DNA of 42,301 nucleotides from an uncultured Cyclobacteriaceae bacterium. GTDB lineage: Bacteria; Bacteroidota; Bacteroidia; Cytophagales; Cyclobacteriaceae. Made by a program: the position numbers and the translations under genes. The stretch spans positions 1 through 42,301 of the forward strand of contig CANLOE010000063.1 in NCBI GenBank assembly GCA_947492745.1, written 5' to 3'. The notes beneath the pieces were generated by a model, which was not told the origin of the DNA, ran no database searches, and was given only the letters and a program-made list of their open reading frames with translations. Every line of letters begins with the position of its first letter. The stretch's first letter is position 1. Positions 9,289 through 19,229 of this stretch are shown here, in pieces.

Positions 9289-10211
9289 ATATCACAAAAC
9301 AATTGTGATGTACTTAGAGTCCGTTGTAAATACCAAGCATAAAAAAAAGGTGCTGGGAGAACTATGTAGGTCCATCACTATTCACTATGAATCCACGGGA
9401 CAGAAACCCTCTTTCCGGTACTTTCGGGGAAAGTATTATTATACAAATTTGGGTTTTAAATGTCGTATAAGATTCCGCGGGTCATTTTGGTTTCAATCAA
9501 GGCGATAACCGCAGGGATAGCAGCGCTATCCCGAGGATGGTCAACGCAGAGTGAAGCAAAATGAACAGGAAGATAGGCGATATTTAAAAGCTAAGTTTGT
9601 ATTACAACCCATCCTATCGGCTGAACCCAAAGCTGTATCGATCGTACACCGATGAATTCCGGCACCTATTTGTCAAAAAACCCAAATCCATAAGTGTCCA
9701 AAACGAAATAGAGCTTTACCTTTTTTCAGTGCGGCCCAAGAGGCCACATCCATTCATAAAACGAAAGTGTCCTCAAGTGTATTCGAACCGGACAGTTCAA
9801 AAGTAATTCTCGATTCCCCTCGATAATGGCCCCAGGCCTATTGAGTAGCCATACTATAGATGGTATACTCGCAATTAGAAAGGTTATCGATCATTTTGGG
9901 TTTATACTCAAAAAAAAGTGAATTGGGAAATTTGGGGTTCGGCAAAAATGGGAAAACCCTGTATTGCACTATCGTCATCAGTTGAAAAGTAGTTGGGATT
10001 GTTCCGTGCGGAACAGTGCCTCCCCACTGATTTTCAGCCTGTCCAGGAACAATTGTTTTTGCAGTAAAATAAAAACACCAATACGTCAATTTTACCCTTG
10101 GTCTATCAGGAACAGTGCGATGAAAGCAAACCCTCAGCGTACTATATATATACCTACACCGAAACCGATGGCAATTTTCCCTCAAGTGTTTACGATGGTG
10201 ATAGTCCTTCC
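9289..10211. other. 0.9-kb gene-free stretch with repeats
   Basis: It holds the modules at about 9438-9605 and a fragment at about 9888-9955 ('gatcattttgggtttatac' followed by a 'tgggaaatttggggttc' block) resembling 20528-20580. The short frames crossing it have no protein-like features. Unique sequence between 9606 and 9880 is unexplained. Confidence 0.5.
9438..9605. repeat. Composite repeat: copies of the 2161-2204 and 2606-2718 modules
   Basis: 9438-9484 matches 2161-2204 and 9492-9605 matches 2606-2718. The two modules are adjacent here but about 400 bp apart at the first locus, where the 2212-2610 element lies between them. This suggests that the element at 2212-2610 inserted into an originally contiguous repeat. 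The hairpin GGGATAGC-AGC-GCTATCCC is at 9514-9532. Confidence 0.65.
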
Positions 10212-11399
10212 TTACCCTTTTCTTCTCCCCTTACGCGATAATCGCTTACGGGCCTTTTTGTTTGCCGGATGGCTCCTCTTCGAGTTTTCTTTGACTTTTC
10301 TATAATAGGTCTTCGCCAGAGCGCGGTCCCCTTGTTTTTCGGTGATGTCTCCATAGTACAGTAGAGAGTAGAGGTAATAGCCCGTATCGGTGGCCCCTAT
10401 CGACTCCGAGAAATCAATAGCGCGGGCATAGTATTTCTTGGCCTCGTCGAGTTCATTTTGACGTTCGCAGACCTGCCCAAGAATAAAGCCCGCATAGCGG
10501 CCGCTGGTAGCCTCATACCCTGTGGCACCGCCATCGATTTTGTCCAGTAGGTCGAGGGATACCTCTTTGGCCTTATTGCTCCAACCCATGGAATACAGCA
10601 TACGGGCATAGTAGCGGTGAAAGTAGGGATTGCCGGGAAAGGTCTGATGCAGGTATTGGCTGATACGGAAGGCTCCTTTTTTATCTTTTTCATAACTGTT
10701 CAGAATACGCATCAGAAATACCTGCGCCTCGATACGGGTATAGAAGGCATTATTGGAGACCTCTTTCAGCTGTTTGATGCCCAGGCGCTTGTCTCCTTTG
10801 GGAAAAAACAATAAGATGGGCTTCAGCAGAGGGTAGTTTTCGGGTATCCATACCGAGAAGTAATTGTACAGCCCATCGCCGAACAGGAGTTCGGCGCTAA
10901 GGTCATGCTTTCCCTTGCTTTCTTCCAAGTAATTGAGGGCGCTCTTTCCCGCACTGGCGGCCTTGCGCCAGTTCTTCCGCTCATCATCCGAGTACAGCCT
11001 GCCTTTGAAGCCATAGGCGGCCGCTAGGAAAAAAGAAGCCTCCACTTTGTGGTTCTCTACATTGTACAGGCGTTTGGCGATGAGTATGGTAGAATCCATA
11101 TAGGCCATGAACCGAGCATCGTGAGCGGTATTGTGTATATTGGGGACGATCTTCCACCACTCACAGAGACCCAGAAGAAAATAGGGCAGCGGATGCCAAC
11201 CGTACTTTTGCTTCAACCAACGGAACTCCTGCTGCGCTTTTTTAAATTTGAAATTGTACATGTCATTGAGCGCCTCTGTGGCCTCTACCTGCACTTTCAT
11301 ATCTGTAAGCAAGATCCTCTCCGCGGAGGTGGAGGACTGCTCCTGAGCATGGCCGGCAAGTCCCATGAGGACAGCGCACAAAATCATTAGTTTTTTCAT
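10212..11399 (-). CDS. Secreted tetratricopeptide-repeat protein
   Basis: The protein is 395 aa from the chosen ATG at 11399, which opens a clean Sec signal peptide (MKKLMILCAVLMGLAGHAQ). An upstream in-frame ATG at 11441 would add 14 residues before the signal. The mature part is helical with TPR-like pairs: YNFKFKKAQQEFRWLKQKYGWHP early, and ELDEAKKYYARAID and GDRALAKTYYRKVKENSK near the C-terminus. The last 25 residues are very basic. It probably sits in the periplasm or on an outer-membrane inner face as a scaffold; no enzymatic motif is seen. Monocistronic, facing away from the membrane-protein gene at 12095. Confidence 0.8.
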   Translation of the reverse strand: MKKLMILCAVLMGLAGHAQEQSSTSAERILLTDMKVQVEATEALNDMYNFKFKKAQQEFRWLKQKYGWHPLPYFLLGLCEWWKIVPNIHNTAHDARFMAYMDSTILIAKRLYNVENHKVEASFFLAAAYGFKGRLYSDDERKNWRKAASAGKSALNYLEESKGKHDLSAELLFGDGLYNYFSVWIPENYPLLKPILLFFPKGDKRLGIKQLKEVSNNAFYTRIEAQVFLMRILNSYEKDKKGAFRISQYLHQTFPGNPYFHRYYARMLYSMGWSNKAKEVSLDLLDKIDGGATGYEATSGRYAGFILGQVCERQNELDEAKKYYARAIDFSESIGATDTGYYLYSLLYYGDITEKQGDRALAKTYYRKVKENSKRSHPANKKARKRLSRKGRRKG

Positions 11400-12094
11400 A
11401 GGTACTCCATAAAATCTATAGCTTCTCTCCCGCTGTGTCAAGATACAAAATGAAAACCGACCACAACGGAATTTCCCTTAAAGCAAGTCAAACGAAAAAA
11501 TGAAGGCCAATGTTATGATCGCTATCTCATAAATGTAATGCATTCTTCGGAAAGGGCGTAATTCCGGAAGGATATTGCATTATTTCAGGCTGATGGGCAA
11601 GTATTATTTTTTCCCGGTAGGGCTAAAGTGAACAAAACCACTTAAATTTAAGCCAAATTGATTGATAGGATTTCGTGATGAGGGCATAAAGTACGATAAA
11701 ATCAGCAGTTTAGGTGAGGAGGCCTAACGTATTGTTAGGGTGATGAACCTGCGCAGCGTAAAATCGCTGATTTTGAAGCAGTTTATGGTCGTAATAGGAA
11801 GGCTATTGATCATTTTGGGTTTAAGCCGAATTATGCATTGACTCACTATGGTGTTTTTTGAATACGCTGTGTTGAGAGCTTCATTATAGAGATTCGGAAT
11901 ACAGTAGATCGGTGGGTTTTCTTCGATTCAGCATACCACTACACTGAAGTTTACCGATATGAAATTTCTGAAGCTGCAACCGAAGCTTCATGAATTCCGA
12001 TAGTGAACGCAATGCATCATCCCGATCTGTATAGCAGATATACGATTGATCTGTTGACAAACCGTATTCCACACTACCCCTTTCCATTAAGCCT
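11400..12094. other. Intergenic region with inverted copy of the 5'-end repeat
   Basis: About 11648-11715 matches the reverse complement of about 416-480. It is followed by a CCTAAC...GTTAGG hairpin (11723-11739) and by 'gatcattttgggtttaagc' (11809 onward). The remaining sequence is unique and AT-rich; the final part should hold the promoter for 12095. No gene seen. Confidence 0.5.
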
Positions 12095-12727
12095 ATGCCA
12101 TTTGTCAAAACCATGGAGGAATTACTGTCCGTTAACCGGATAGTCTTTTTTATCACCTTATGTGCGGGTACACTCTTAGTACTGTTCGTCAAAAAAACGT
12201 TTATAGAGAACGAGACTGTCGCTTTCATGATACTGGAACAGCGCGGTGAGATGGGAGCCGTCCATTTTGTCAATGGACTCCAGTATTTTTCTATACCGCT
12301 GTTCTACAGTTATAAGTTTACCCTTACGGGACTACTGTTATGGATCGCTTCCTTTATGTTCGGCTATAAGGTCAACTACCGATCGGCATGGGCCATCGCC
12401 ATGATGGGCGAATTACTGTTCCTGGTCCCTGAACTGATCAAGCTCTTTTGGTTTCTCTTGGTGGCAAGAGACCCCGATATCTTCGATATCCGAGCCTTCT
12501 ACCCCCTATCGCTACTGACACTGTTCGACCCTAACGAACTGGCGGACAAGTGGCACTATCCGCTCAAGGCACTGAACCTCTTCGAAGTCCTCTATTGGTA
12601 CTTACTCATAGCGGGCATCCATATCAGTGAGGGAAAAAAATACCGCACTGCACAGCTCATTGTGTTTACAGGCTATATTTTCTTCTTCTTACTGTGGCTT
12701 CTCTTTTATGTACTGGTCTATAAATAG
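12095..12727 (+). CDS. Integral membrane protein of unknown function
   Basis: This 210-aa protein has five or six hydrophobic segments (for instance IVFFITLCAGTLLVLFV near the N-terminus and IVFTGYIFFFLLWLLFYVLV at the C-terminus). Segments around MGELLFLVPELIKLFWFLL and FYPLSLLTLFDPNELADKWHYPLKALNLFEV resemble the core of Yip1-like membrane proteins seen in Bacteroidota, where the segment between helices carries polar residues and a proline. That link is weak. The ATG at 12095 is used; ATG at 12113 is equally plausible. The next gene in the same direction starts 400 bp downstream. Confidence 0.7.
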   Translation: MPFVKTMEELLSVNRIVFFITLCAGTLLVLFVKKTFIENETVAFMILEQRGEMGAVHFVNGLQYFSIPLFYSYKFTLTGLLLWIASFMFGYKVNYRSAWAIAMMGELLFLVPELIKLFWFLLVARDPDIFDIRAFYPLSLLTLFDPNELADKWHYPLKALNLFEVLYWYLLIAGIHISEGKKYRTAQLIVFTGYIFFFLLWLLFYVLVYK

Positions 12728-13129
12728 AACTCCTATGGCATCCTAGATAGAAGCATTTGTGCCCTATGAGGGGATTCGAAATTTTCTTTCGTCTGCAAAT
12801 TGAACGGGCATACCCTTTATTTTGAATATAATCGCGATCTATCCCTAGCTATGCTCCTCAAAAAAAGCTTTATACAGAACACAAAATCTTTGATTTTCGC
12901 TATAAAACAAAAAGTTTAAATCACTTCTATCTGTATCTTTATAGAATCTTTCTTCAATTATTTACTATTTTCGCCAATTAACTAATCTGATTATCGACCT
13001 GTTCGATTTCATAGTGCGAAACATGGCCCCTTCACTATTCAAGTACTTATACTTCCCTAGCGGAGGAGATATACCGCCTGTGACCTGGACACCTTATCAA
13101 GTAGAAACAGCGCTAACAACTATTTTCTG
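12728..13129. other. AT-rich leader upstream of the DUF2723 gene
   Basis: No gene or repeat is seen. A TATCTTTA sequence about 190 bp before the start codon resembles the Bacteroidota -7 box TAnnTTTG with one mismatch, so a promoter with a long leader is possible but unproven. Confidence 0.3.
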
Positions 13130-16100
13130 ATGGATTATCAAAAAACAAACAATATAACCGGTTGGGCTATATTTGTGATTGCCACTATCGTATACCTCAT
13201 CACCCTTGAGGATACCGCTAGCTTTTGGGATTGCGGAGAGTTCATAGCCGTCTCCTACAAACTGATGGTGCCCCATCCACCGGGCGCTCCCTTTTTCCTA
13301 TTAGTGGGCCGTATGTTCTCCTTTCTCTCCTTCGGGGATGTGACCCAAGTGGCCTACTGGATCAACGTATCCAGTGTACTGAGCAGCTCCTTTACCATAT
13401 TGTTCCTCTTTTGGTCCATCGTCCTTTTAGGCCGTAAGCTGCTTCATGTCCAGGTAGGCGAAGAAGTATCGAAAGAAAAGACACTCCTGCTCATGGGCAG
13501 TGGTGCGGTAGGGGCACTGGCCTATACCTTCTCCGACTCGTTCTGGTTCTCGGCCGTAGAGGCAGAGGTATACGCAATGTCCTCTTTTTTCACGGCCTTC
13601 GTTGTCTGGGCCATCCTCAAGTGGGAACTTATAGAGGACGAGGGCCGTGCCAACCGCTGGCTCATCCTCATCGCTTATATGATGGGACTCTCCATAGGGG
13701 TACACTTGCTCAATCTGGTGACCATTCCCGCCCTGGGGCTTATCTATTATTTCAAAAAGTATCCCGTTACCCTTCAAGGTATCCTGGCCTGTCTGGGCAT
13801 CAGCGGATTTATCCTTATCTTGGTGAACAACTTCGTCATCCCTGGCCTCCCCACTATCGCGGGAGCTTTCGAAATCAGCTTTGTCAATAAACTGGGGCTG
13901 CCCTTTGGCTCGGGAGCATTGGTATTTGGACTGCTGTTCGTTACTGCGGTAGTCGCGGGTATCTGGTACTCGGCCAAATATCAAAAAGTGGTCATGAACA
14001 CGTTCATGCTCTGTTTTGCTTTCATCCTGATAGGCTATTCTTCCTACTCCATTATACTCATCCGCTCCAGTTTCAACCCCCCCATCGATGAAAACAATCC
14101 AGAGGACATCATGAGCTTCATCAAATACCTCAAGAGAGAACAGTACGGTAGCCGCCCCCTCGCGCATGGACAGTACTTCACCGCAGAGGTCGTCGATCAA
14201 GAAGAAGGTGAAGAAGTCTATACCAAAGGGAAGGAGAAATACGAGGTGACCGACCATAAGACCAATTATGAATACAATGAGGAGCACCTGACCATACTTC
14301 CCAGAATGTATAGTGCCTCGCCACAGCATATCCAGAAGTACAAAGAGGTCACGGGCTATACGGAAGAGCCACTCAAAGACCGCTTCGGCAATATCAAGAC
14401 CAAGCGCAACGGAGACCCACAAATGAAACCGCCGAAGTTCTTCCGACATAACCTCTATTTTATGTTCAAATATCAGATGGGGCATATGTACTGGCGCTAC
14501 TTCATGTGGAACTTCTCCGGACGAGAGAGCGATATCAATGGCGCGGACTGGCAGGCACCATGGGATGCCCTCAAAGAAGTACCGCAAAGCCTAAAGGAAA
14601 ACGGTGCCAGAAACAATTTCTTTATGATTCCCTTGTTGCTGGGCATCATCGGCTTGATTTTCCAATACCTCAGAGACCCGAAGAACTTTGCCGTAGTGGC
14701 CATGCTGTTTTTCCTAACAGGACTGGTACTCACCATTTACCTCAACTCGCCCCCCATGGAACCACGAGAGCGCGATTATATCTACGTCGGTTCTTTCTAT
14801 GCCTTCGCCATATGGATAGGCTTCAGTGTGCTGGGCTTGGCAGAACTACTGGGCAGGGTCTTCAAGAACAATGGAAAAGCTGCGGCAATGACCGCCACTG
14901 GGCTGTGCATGCTGGCTCCCATCATCATGGCGGCAGAGGGCTGGGATGACCATGACCGTTCCAATCGTTACTTCTCCGTAGATTCTGCCAAAAACTTTCT
15001 GGCCTCCTGTCAGGAAAATGCCATCATATTTACGGGCGGGGACAACGATACCTTTCCGCTATGGTACTCTCAGGATGTAGAAGGTTACCGTACCGATGTA
15101 CGGGTCGTGGTATTGAGCTACTTCAACACTGACTGGTACATCGATCAGATGAGCCAGCAGGCCTACGAATCCGCCCCATTCCCTTTTACCCTGAAAAAGG
15201 AAAATTACATCCAAGGAGGCAGAAACGACATCCTCTTCTATCAAAAAATGGTCAATACGGACCTGGACCTGAAGCAATATATCAATCTCATCAAGAAAAA
15301 CGATAACCGACTTCTGGTCTATAACCAATACAATGCCGTACCGAGCAAGACCCTGACCTTAAAAATCGACAAGGATGCCGTACGGAAAATGGGCATTGTC
15401 CCCCCTGGTATGGACAGCTTACTGGTAGACGAGATGAAGTTTACCCTCAAGGGCAGTAATCTGGAGAAGAAAGACCTGATGATACTCGACATCATCGCTA
15501 CCAATGACTGGAAGCGGCCCATTTATTTCAACAATACCTCTCTGGCGCAGGTCAAACTGAACCTGAGACCCTACACCATACAGGAAGGCAATGCCTACCG
15601 ACTGTTGCCCATAAAGATGCCAGAGGGCCAGCAGGAATTTGTCAACTCCGATTTGATGTTCGAGAACATGACCGAGAACTTCCACTATCGCGAACTGGAC
15701 AATCCGAACGTATATTACACCGAGGATTACAGGGATTTTGTGGCCAATCACCGCTCTTCGTTCAATACGCTGGGCAGGGCACTGATGGACGAAGGCAAAA
15801 AAGAAAAAGCCAAAAAAGCACTGTTCTTTAACCTAGAAAAGATGCCCGATGAAGCCATCCCCTATGATGTCACCTCACTGGAGACCATGCGCATACTCTA
15901 TACGCTGGACGAAACGGAGAAAGCCAATGAAATCGCCACTACCTACGGTGATAGGATCAACGAAGAGCTGGAGTACAGCATAGCACAAATGGAGAAGAAC
16001 GGGTACAGCCCCTATGATATCGGGCGACACTTGCAGATACTGACCCAGCTACAAAGGACCGCGAAAAGATTCGGAGCGACCCAGATTGCCAAAAAATACG

Positions 16101-16162
16101 AAGAAGCCATAAGAGGTTATTACGGGGCATTACAGATCAACGAAAGAGGTGCCCCCAGGTAA
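13130..16162 (+). CDS. DUF2723 / GT117-family membrane protein (TMEM260-like)
   Basis: This 1010-aa protein starts with a membrane helix followed by the family signature DTASFWDCGEFIAVSYKL (residues 28-45, with D34 and E37) and PHPPGAPFFLLVGR. These acidic residues in the first outer loop are the expected catalytic position of GT-C glycosyltransferases; the human relative TMEM260 is an O-mannosyltransferase of CAZy family GT117. About ten further helices follow to residue 310 and again at 505-600, with ERDYIYVGSFYAFAIW between them. The C-terminal 400 residues form a soluble domain with GGDNDTFPLWYSQDVEGYR and TPR-like helices. In Bacteroidota the family is near universal and the target is presumed to be periplasmic or cell-surface protein or lipid; that is family knowledge. 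A strong terminator follows at 16199. Confidence 0.9.
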   Translation: MDYQKTNNITGWAIFVIATIVYLITLEDTASFWDCGEFIAVSYKLMVPHPPGAPFFLLVGRMFSFLSFGDVTQVAYWINVSSVLSSSFTILFLFWSIVLLGRKLLHVQVGEEVSKEKTLLLMGSGAVGALAYTFSDSFWFSAVEAEVYAMSSFFTAFVVWAILKWELIEDEGRANRWLILIAYMMGLSIGVHLLNLVTIPALGLIYYFKKYPVTLQGILACLGISGFILILVNNFVIPGLPTIAGAFEISFVNKLGLPFGSGALVFGLLFVTAVVAGIWYSAKYQKVVMNTFMLCFAFILIGYSSYSIILIRSSFNPPIDENNPEDIMSFIKYLKREQYGSRPLAHGQYFTAEVVDQEEGEEVYTKGKEKYEVTDHKTNYEYNEEHLTILPRMYSASPQHIQKYKEVTGYTEEPLKDRFGNIKTKRNGDPQMKPPKFFRHNLYFMFKYQMGHMYWRYFMWNFSGRESDINGADWQAPWDALKEVPQSLKENGARNNFFMIPLLLGIIGLIFQYLRDPKNFAVVAMLFFLTGLVLTIYLNSPPMEPRERDYIYVGSFYAFAIWIGFSVLGLAELLGRVFKNNGKAAAMTATGLCMLAPIIMAAEGWDDHDRSNRYFSVDSAKNFLASCQENAIIFTGGDNDTFPLWYSQDVEGYRTDVRVVVLSYFNTDWYIDQMSQQAYESAPFPFTLKKENYIQGGRNDILFYQKMVNTDLDLKQYINLIKKNDNRLLVYNQYNAVPSKTLTLKIDKDAVRKMGIVPPGMDSLLVDEMKFTLKGSNLEKKDLMILDIIATNDWKRPIYFNNTSLAQVKLNLRPYTIQEGNAYRLLPIKMPEGQQEFVNSDLMFENMTENFHYRELDNPNVYYTEDYRDFVANHRSSFNTLGRALMDEGKKEKAKKALFFNLEKMPDEAIPYDVTSLETMRILYTLDETEKANEIATTYGDRINEELEYSIAQMEKNGYSPYDIGRHLQILTQLQRTAKRFGATQIAKKYEEAIRGYYGALQINERGAPR

Positions 16163-16198
16163 TGTAACGTCACATTTATAGCCAAACAGATACTCTAT

Positions 16199-16226
16199 CA
16201 CCCTATACCCTCAGTGGTATAGGGTG
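16199..16226 (+). terminator. Intrinsic terminator
   Basis: CACCCTATACC and GGTATAGGGTG pair perfectly over 11 bp around a six-base loop, 36 bp after the DUF2723 stop, followed by a short T-rich run. Confidence 0.8.
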
Positions 16227-16416
16227 AACTTGTTTTCGGGCTTTCCTTCATAATGGAAAATGAAGCAGTATCGCTAGACCCATGAGGCATGAGAGTACTG
16301 CTATAGCAAGGCAATAAATCAAATTATATTGCAATAAAACAATATTATATATAATATTTAGTAATTATTTACTAGTATTGCATTACTGATTACGGAGAAA
16401 ATCTAGAAATTACAGT

Positions 16417-18609
16417 ATGGGAAGATTTCCTTTTTACCGCCAGCTGGACACCATGGACTGTGGCCCTACCTGCTTGCGCATCATCGCCAAGCATTATGGA
16501 AAGAGCTATTCCTTACAGACCATCAGGGAGCGCAGCTACATCACCCGCGAAGGGGTCTCCCTATTGGGCATCAGTGATGCCGCCGAATCCATTGGTTTCC
16601 GTACATTGGCGGCAAAAATCCCATTTGATAAACTCAAGGAAGAAGCACCCACACCCTTTATCGCCCACTGGCGGCAGCGGCACTTTGTAGTGGTCTATGG
16701 TTTCAAGCGGGGTAAGGTACTGGTGTCCGACCCCGCACATGGCCTGGTAAAGTTCACTAAAGAGGAGTTTCTCGATGGCTGGATCAGTGATAAGGACTCC
16801 GGTGAGGAAACGGGCGTAGTCCTCCTGATGGAGACGACCCCCGAATTCTATGCACAGGACGAAGAGGATAAGATGAAAAATGCGGGCTTCCGTTTTTTCT
16901 TCCGTTACCTGAACCCCTACAAAAAATTTATCGTGCAGCTCGTCCTGGGGATGGTCGTGGGCAGTTTACTGCAACTCATCTTTCCCTTCCTGACGCAGTC
17001 CATCGTGGACATCGGTATCTATAACCAGGACCTGAACTTCGTCACGCTGATCTTGGTAGCGCAGCTGATGCTCTACCTGAGCCGGACCACGGTAGAGTTC
17101 ATCCGTAGCTGGATACTGTTGCATATCGGTACGCGTATCAACATCTCCATCATTTCGGATTTTCTCATCAAGCTGATGAAGCTGCCCATGTCCTTCTTCG
17201 ATACCAAGATGATCGGGGACCTATTACAAAGGATAGGCGATCATCGAAGGATAGAATCCTTTCTGACCTCATCGACACTGAACATCCTCTTTTCCTTTGT
17301 CAACCTCATCGTGTTTGCCATTGTTCTTGGTTATTATAACCTGACCATATTTACCATTTTCTTTATCGGCAGTGCCGTCTATGTGGCATGGATACTCATC
17401 TTCATGAAGAAGCGCCGCGAACTCGACTACAAACGCTTCGACCAGATGTCGGACAATCAGAGCAGTCTGATACAGCTCATCACGGGCATGCAGGAAATCA
17501 AGCTCCACAACAGCGAGAAACAGAAAAGATGGGAATGGGAGCGGATTCAGGCCAAGCTTTTCAAAGTGAGCGTCAAAAGTCTGGCCCTCGATCAGTACCA
17601 GCAGGCAGGTTCTACTTTTATCAATGAGATCAAGAACATCTTTATCTCCTTTGTTGCTGCCAAAGCGGTCATCGATGGCAACCTGACCCTAGGGGAAATG
17701 CTCGCCATCCAGTACATCATCGGACAGCTCAATGCGCCCATCAACCAGCTAGTGAGCTTTATCCACAATGCCCAGGATGCCAAAATCTCACTGGAGAGAC
17801 TCGGGGAAATCCACAGCAAGGAGGATGAAGAAGACGTGAGAGAGAGTAAGCTCACCATCTTTCCCGAGGACCAGTCCCTTAATGTCCATCAGCTCAGTTT
17901 CAAGTACGAAGGACCACACTCGGAGGCCGTACTTAGAAATATCGACCTCAAGATTCCCGAGGGAAAGATTACGGCCATCGTAGGGGCCAGCGGTAGTGGC
18001 AAGACCACCTTGGTCAAATTACTGCTACGGTTTTATGAACCTACCGAAGGAGAACTCCGGCTGGGAGATATCGCCCTGAGCACTTTCAGTAATCGGCTAT
18101 GGCGGGAAAAATGCGGTGCCGTTCTTCAGGACGGATTCATCTTTTCGGATACCATCGCCAAGAACATTGCCGTCAGTGATGAATACATCGATAAGGAAAG
18201 ACTCATCTACTCCGTGAAAACAGCCAATATCCAAGGTTTCATCGAATCGCTACCGCTGGGCTACAATACCAAAATCGGTAACGATGGCCATGGCCTGAGC
18301 CAAGGTCAGCGCCAGAGAATATTGATTGCCAGGGCTGTCTACAAAAACCCGGAGTACATGTTCTTCGATGAGGCCACCAATGCACTGGATGCCAACAATG
18401 AAAAAATCATTATGGAAAACCTCGATCGCTTTTTTGAGGGCAGAACGGTCATCGTCGTTGCACATCGCCTGAGCACGGTCAAAAATGCCGATCAGATTAT
18501 CGTACTGGATAACGGTGTCATCACCGAAGTGGGCAACCACAGGACCTTGACGGACAAGCGGGGAGATTATTATAATCTGGTAAAAAACCAATTGGAACTG
18601 GGCAATTGA
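16417..18609 (+). CDS. C39-peptidase-containing ABC exporter
   Basis: This 730-aa protein is a full peptidase-containing ABC transporter of the bacteriocin-exporter type. Residues 1-135 are the C39 protease that cuts peptide leaders after a double glycine: oxyanion Q9, catalytic C15 in MDCGPTC, H89 in RHFVVV and D105 in SDPAHG. Residues 165-450 hold the membrane domain with about six helices. The ATPase follows with Walker A GASGSGKTT (523-531), signature LSQGQRQR (627-634) and Walker B FFDEATNALD (D651). All catalytic residues are present, so it should be active. No membrane-fusion protein or TolC-like gene is adjacent, so partners must be encoded elsewhere. The convergent small gene at 18840-19043 is a plausible cargo because it has a GG site. 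Upstream DNA is very AT-rich. Confidence 0.93.
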   Translation: MGRFPFYRQLDTMDCGPTCLRIIAKHYGKSYSLQTIRERSYITREGVSLLGISDAAESIGFRTLAAKIPFDKLKEEAPTPFIAHWRQRHFVVVYGFKRGKVLVSDPAHGLVKFTKEEFLDGWISDKDSGEETGVVLLMETTPEFYAQDEEDKMKNAGFRFFFRYLNPYKKFIVQLVLGMVVGSLLQLIFPFLTQSIVDIGIYNQDLNFVTLILVAQLMLYLSRTTVEFIRSWILLHIGTRINISIISDFLIKLMKLPMSFFDTKMIGDLLQRIGDHRRIESFLTSSTLNILFSFVNLIVFAIVLGYYNLTIFTIFFIGSAVYVAWILIFMKKRRELDYKRFDQMSDNQSSLIQLITGMQEIKLHNSEKQKRWEWERIQAKLFKVSVKSLALDQYQQAGSTFINEIKNIFISFVAAKAVIDGNLTLGEMLAIQYIIGQLNAPINQLVSFIHNAQDAKISLERLGEIHSKEDEEDVRESKLTIFPEDQSLNVHQLSFKYEGPHSEAVLRNIDLKIPEGKITAIVGASGSGKTTLVKLLLRFYEPTEGELRLGDIALSTFSNRLWREKCGAVLQDGFIFSDTIAKNIAVSDEYIDKERLIYSVKTANIQGFIESLPLGYNTKIGNDGHGLSQGQRQRILIARAVYKNPEYMFFDEATNALDANNEKIIMENLDRFFEGRTVIVVAHRLSTVKNADQIIVLDNGVITEVGNHRTLTDKRGDYYNLVKNQLELGN

Positions 18610-18696
18610 TACTGTACCCAAAAAGGGCACAGTAGCTGAGCAGGCATCATTTTGCCTACCGGACGGGTACGCCCCATGTACCGAAGATAGATAGCA

Positions 18697-18728
18697 CAGT
18701 GCCGCCCCATCAAGATAGAGCGGCACTG
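18697..18728. terminator. Bidirectional terminator-like hairpin
   Basis: CAGTGCCGC and GCGGCACTG form a perfect 9-bp stem between the convergent exporter and peptide genes. There is no strong U-tract on either side, so termination is inferred from position. Confidence 0.5.
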
Positions 18729-18839
18729 ATATTGCTCATTCAAGGCTCTGGGACCGACGGGAATATCCGGACAACAACTATCCCAATATTCCGGTAACAG
18801 AGGTCGGAGGCCATCGGGTCGGCCCTTATCAGACAGTGT

Positions 18840-19043
18840 TTATGATTCAGGATAGCACTGGGCAATGCCCGTAGGGATGCTGTCCCCTGTATCGGGAATG
18901 GATTTATCCCCAGGGTCGATAGGGTCCCAAGGGATTATACCTCCCCGTATCCTATCCGTACCTTTTCCAATATTGAGCCCAGAAAAGGAAGTAATAAAGC
19001 TTTCCAAGCTTAAAGAGGTTATTTTGAGTTTTTTCTTCATCAT
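18840..19043 (-). CDS. GG-leader secreted peptide precursor (putative bacteriocin/RiPP)
   Basis: This small protein of 67 aa has a charged start (MMKKKLKITSLSLESFITS) and ends its leader at R33-G34-G35. A leader of about 35 residues rich in K, L and S followed by GG is the hallmark of C39-processed precursors, and the 'KITSLSLESFITS' pattern recalls Bacteroidota natural-product precursors of the pinensin-like type (recall, not searched). The predicted core is 32 residues, acidic and proline-rich. It has two related segments (SIPDTG, SIPTG) and a single Cys (C63), so at most one thioether could form, and no modifying enzyme is adjacent. It lies 230 bp from the C39 exporter on the opposite strand, convergent. 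Alternative: an unrelated short frame, but the GG site and basic start argue for a real gene. Confidence 0.7.
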   Translation of the reverse strand: MMKKKLKITSLSLESFITSFSGLNIGKGTDRIRGGIIPWDPIDPGDKSIPDTGDSIPTGIAQCYPES

Positions 19044-19229
19044 CGTGTTCTTTTTTTTAAGTTTATCATTAGGAATTCATCTATAGACTTATATGCTTAG
19101 TTATGTGGACTGTATTTCAGTCATTTCATTGAATCCGGTATAGCGTTGAACGAAATCTGAATTTCAGCAGTTCATTTGAAAATTTTTCTGTTCGGGCGCA
19201 GCGTTTTCAAAATTTTCTGCATCCCACAG

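Noticed and set aside
9269-9508. 79-codon frame overlapping the end of the HEPN gene
   Set aside because: It runs out of a real gene into a dispersed repeat and has no protein-like features.
13427-14587. 386-codon minus-strand frame inside the DUF2723 gene
   Set aside because: Antisense shadow of a well-supported membrane-protein gene; no recognisable motif or membrane pattern of its own.
18865-19086. 73-codon plus-strand frame opposite the GG-leader peptide
   Set aside because: It is antisense to the peptide gene. The minus strand has the basic start and GG site of a precursor, and the plus frame has neither.
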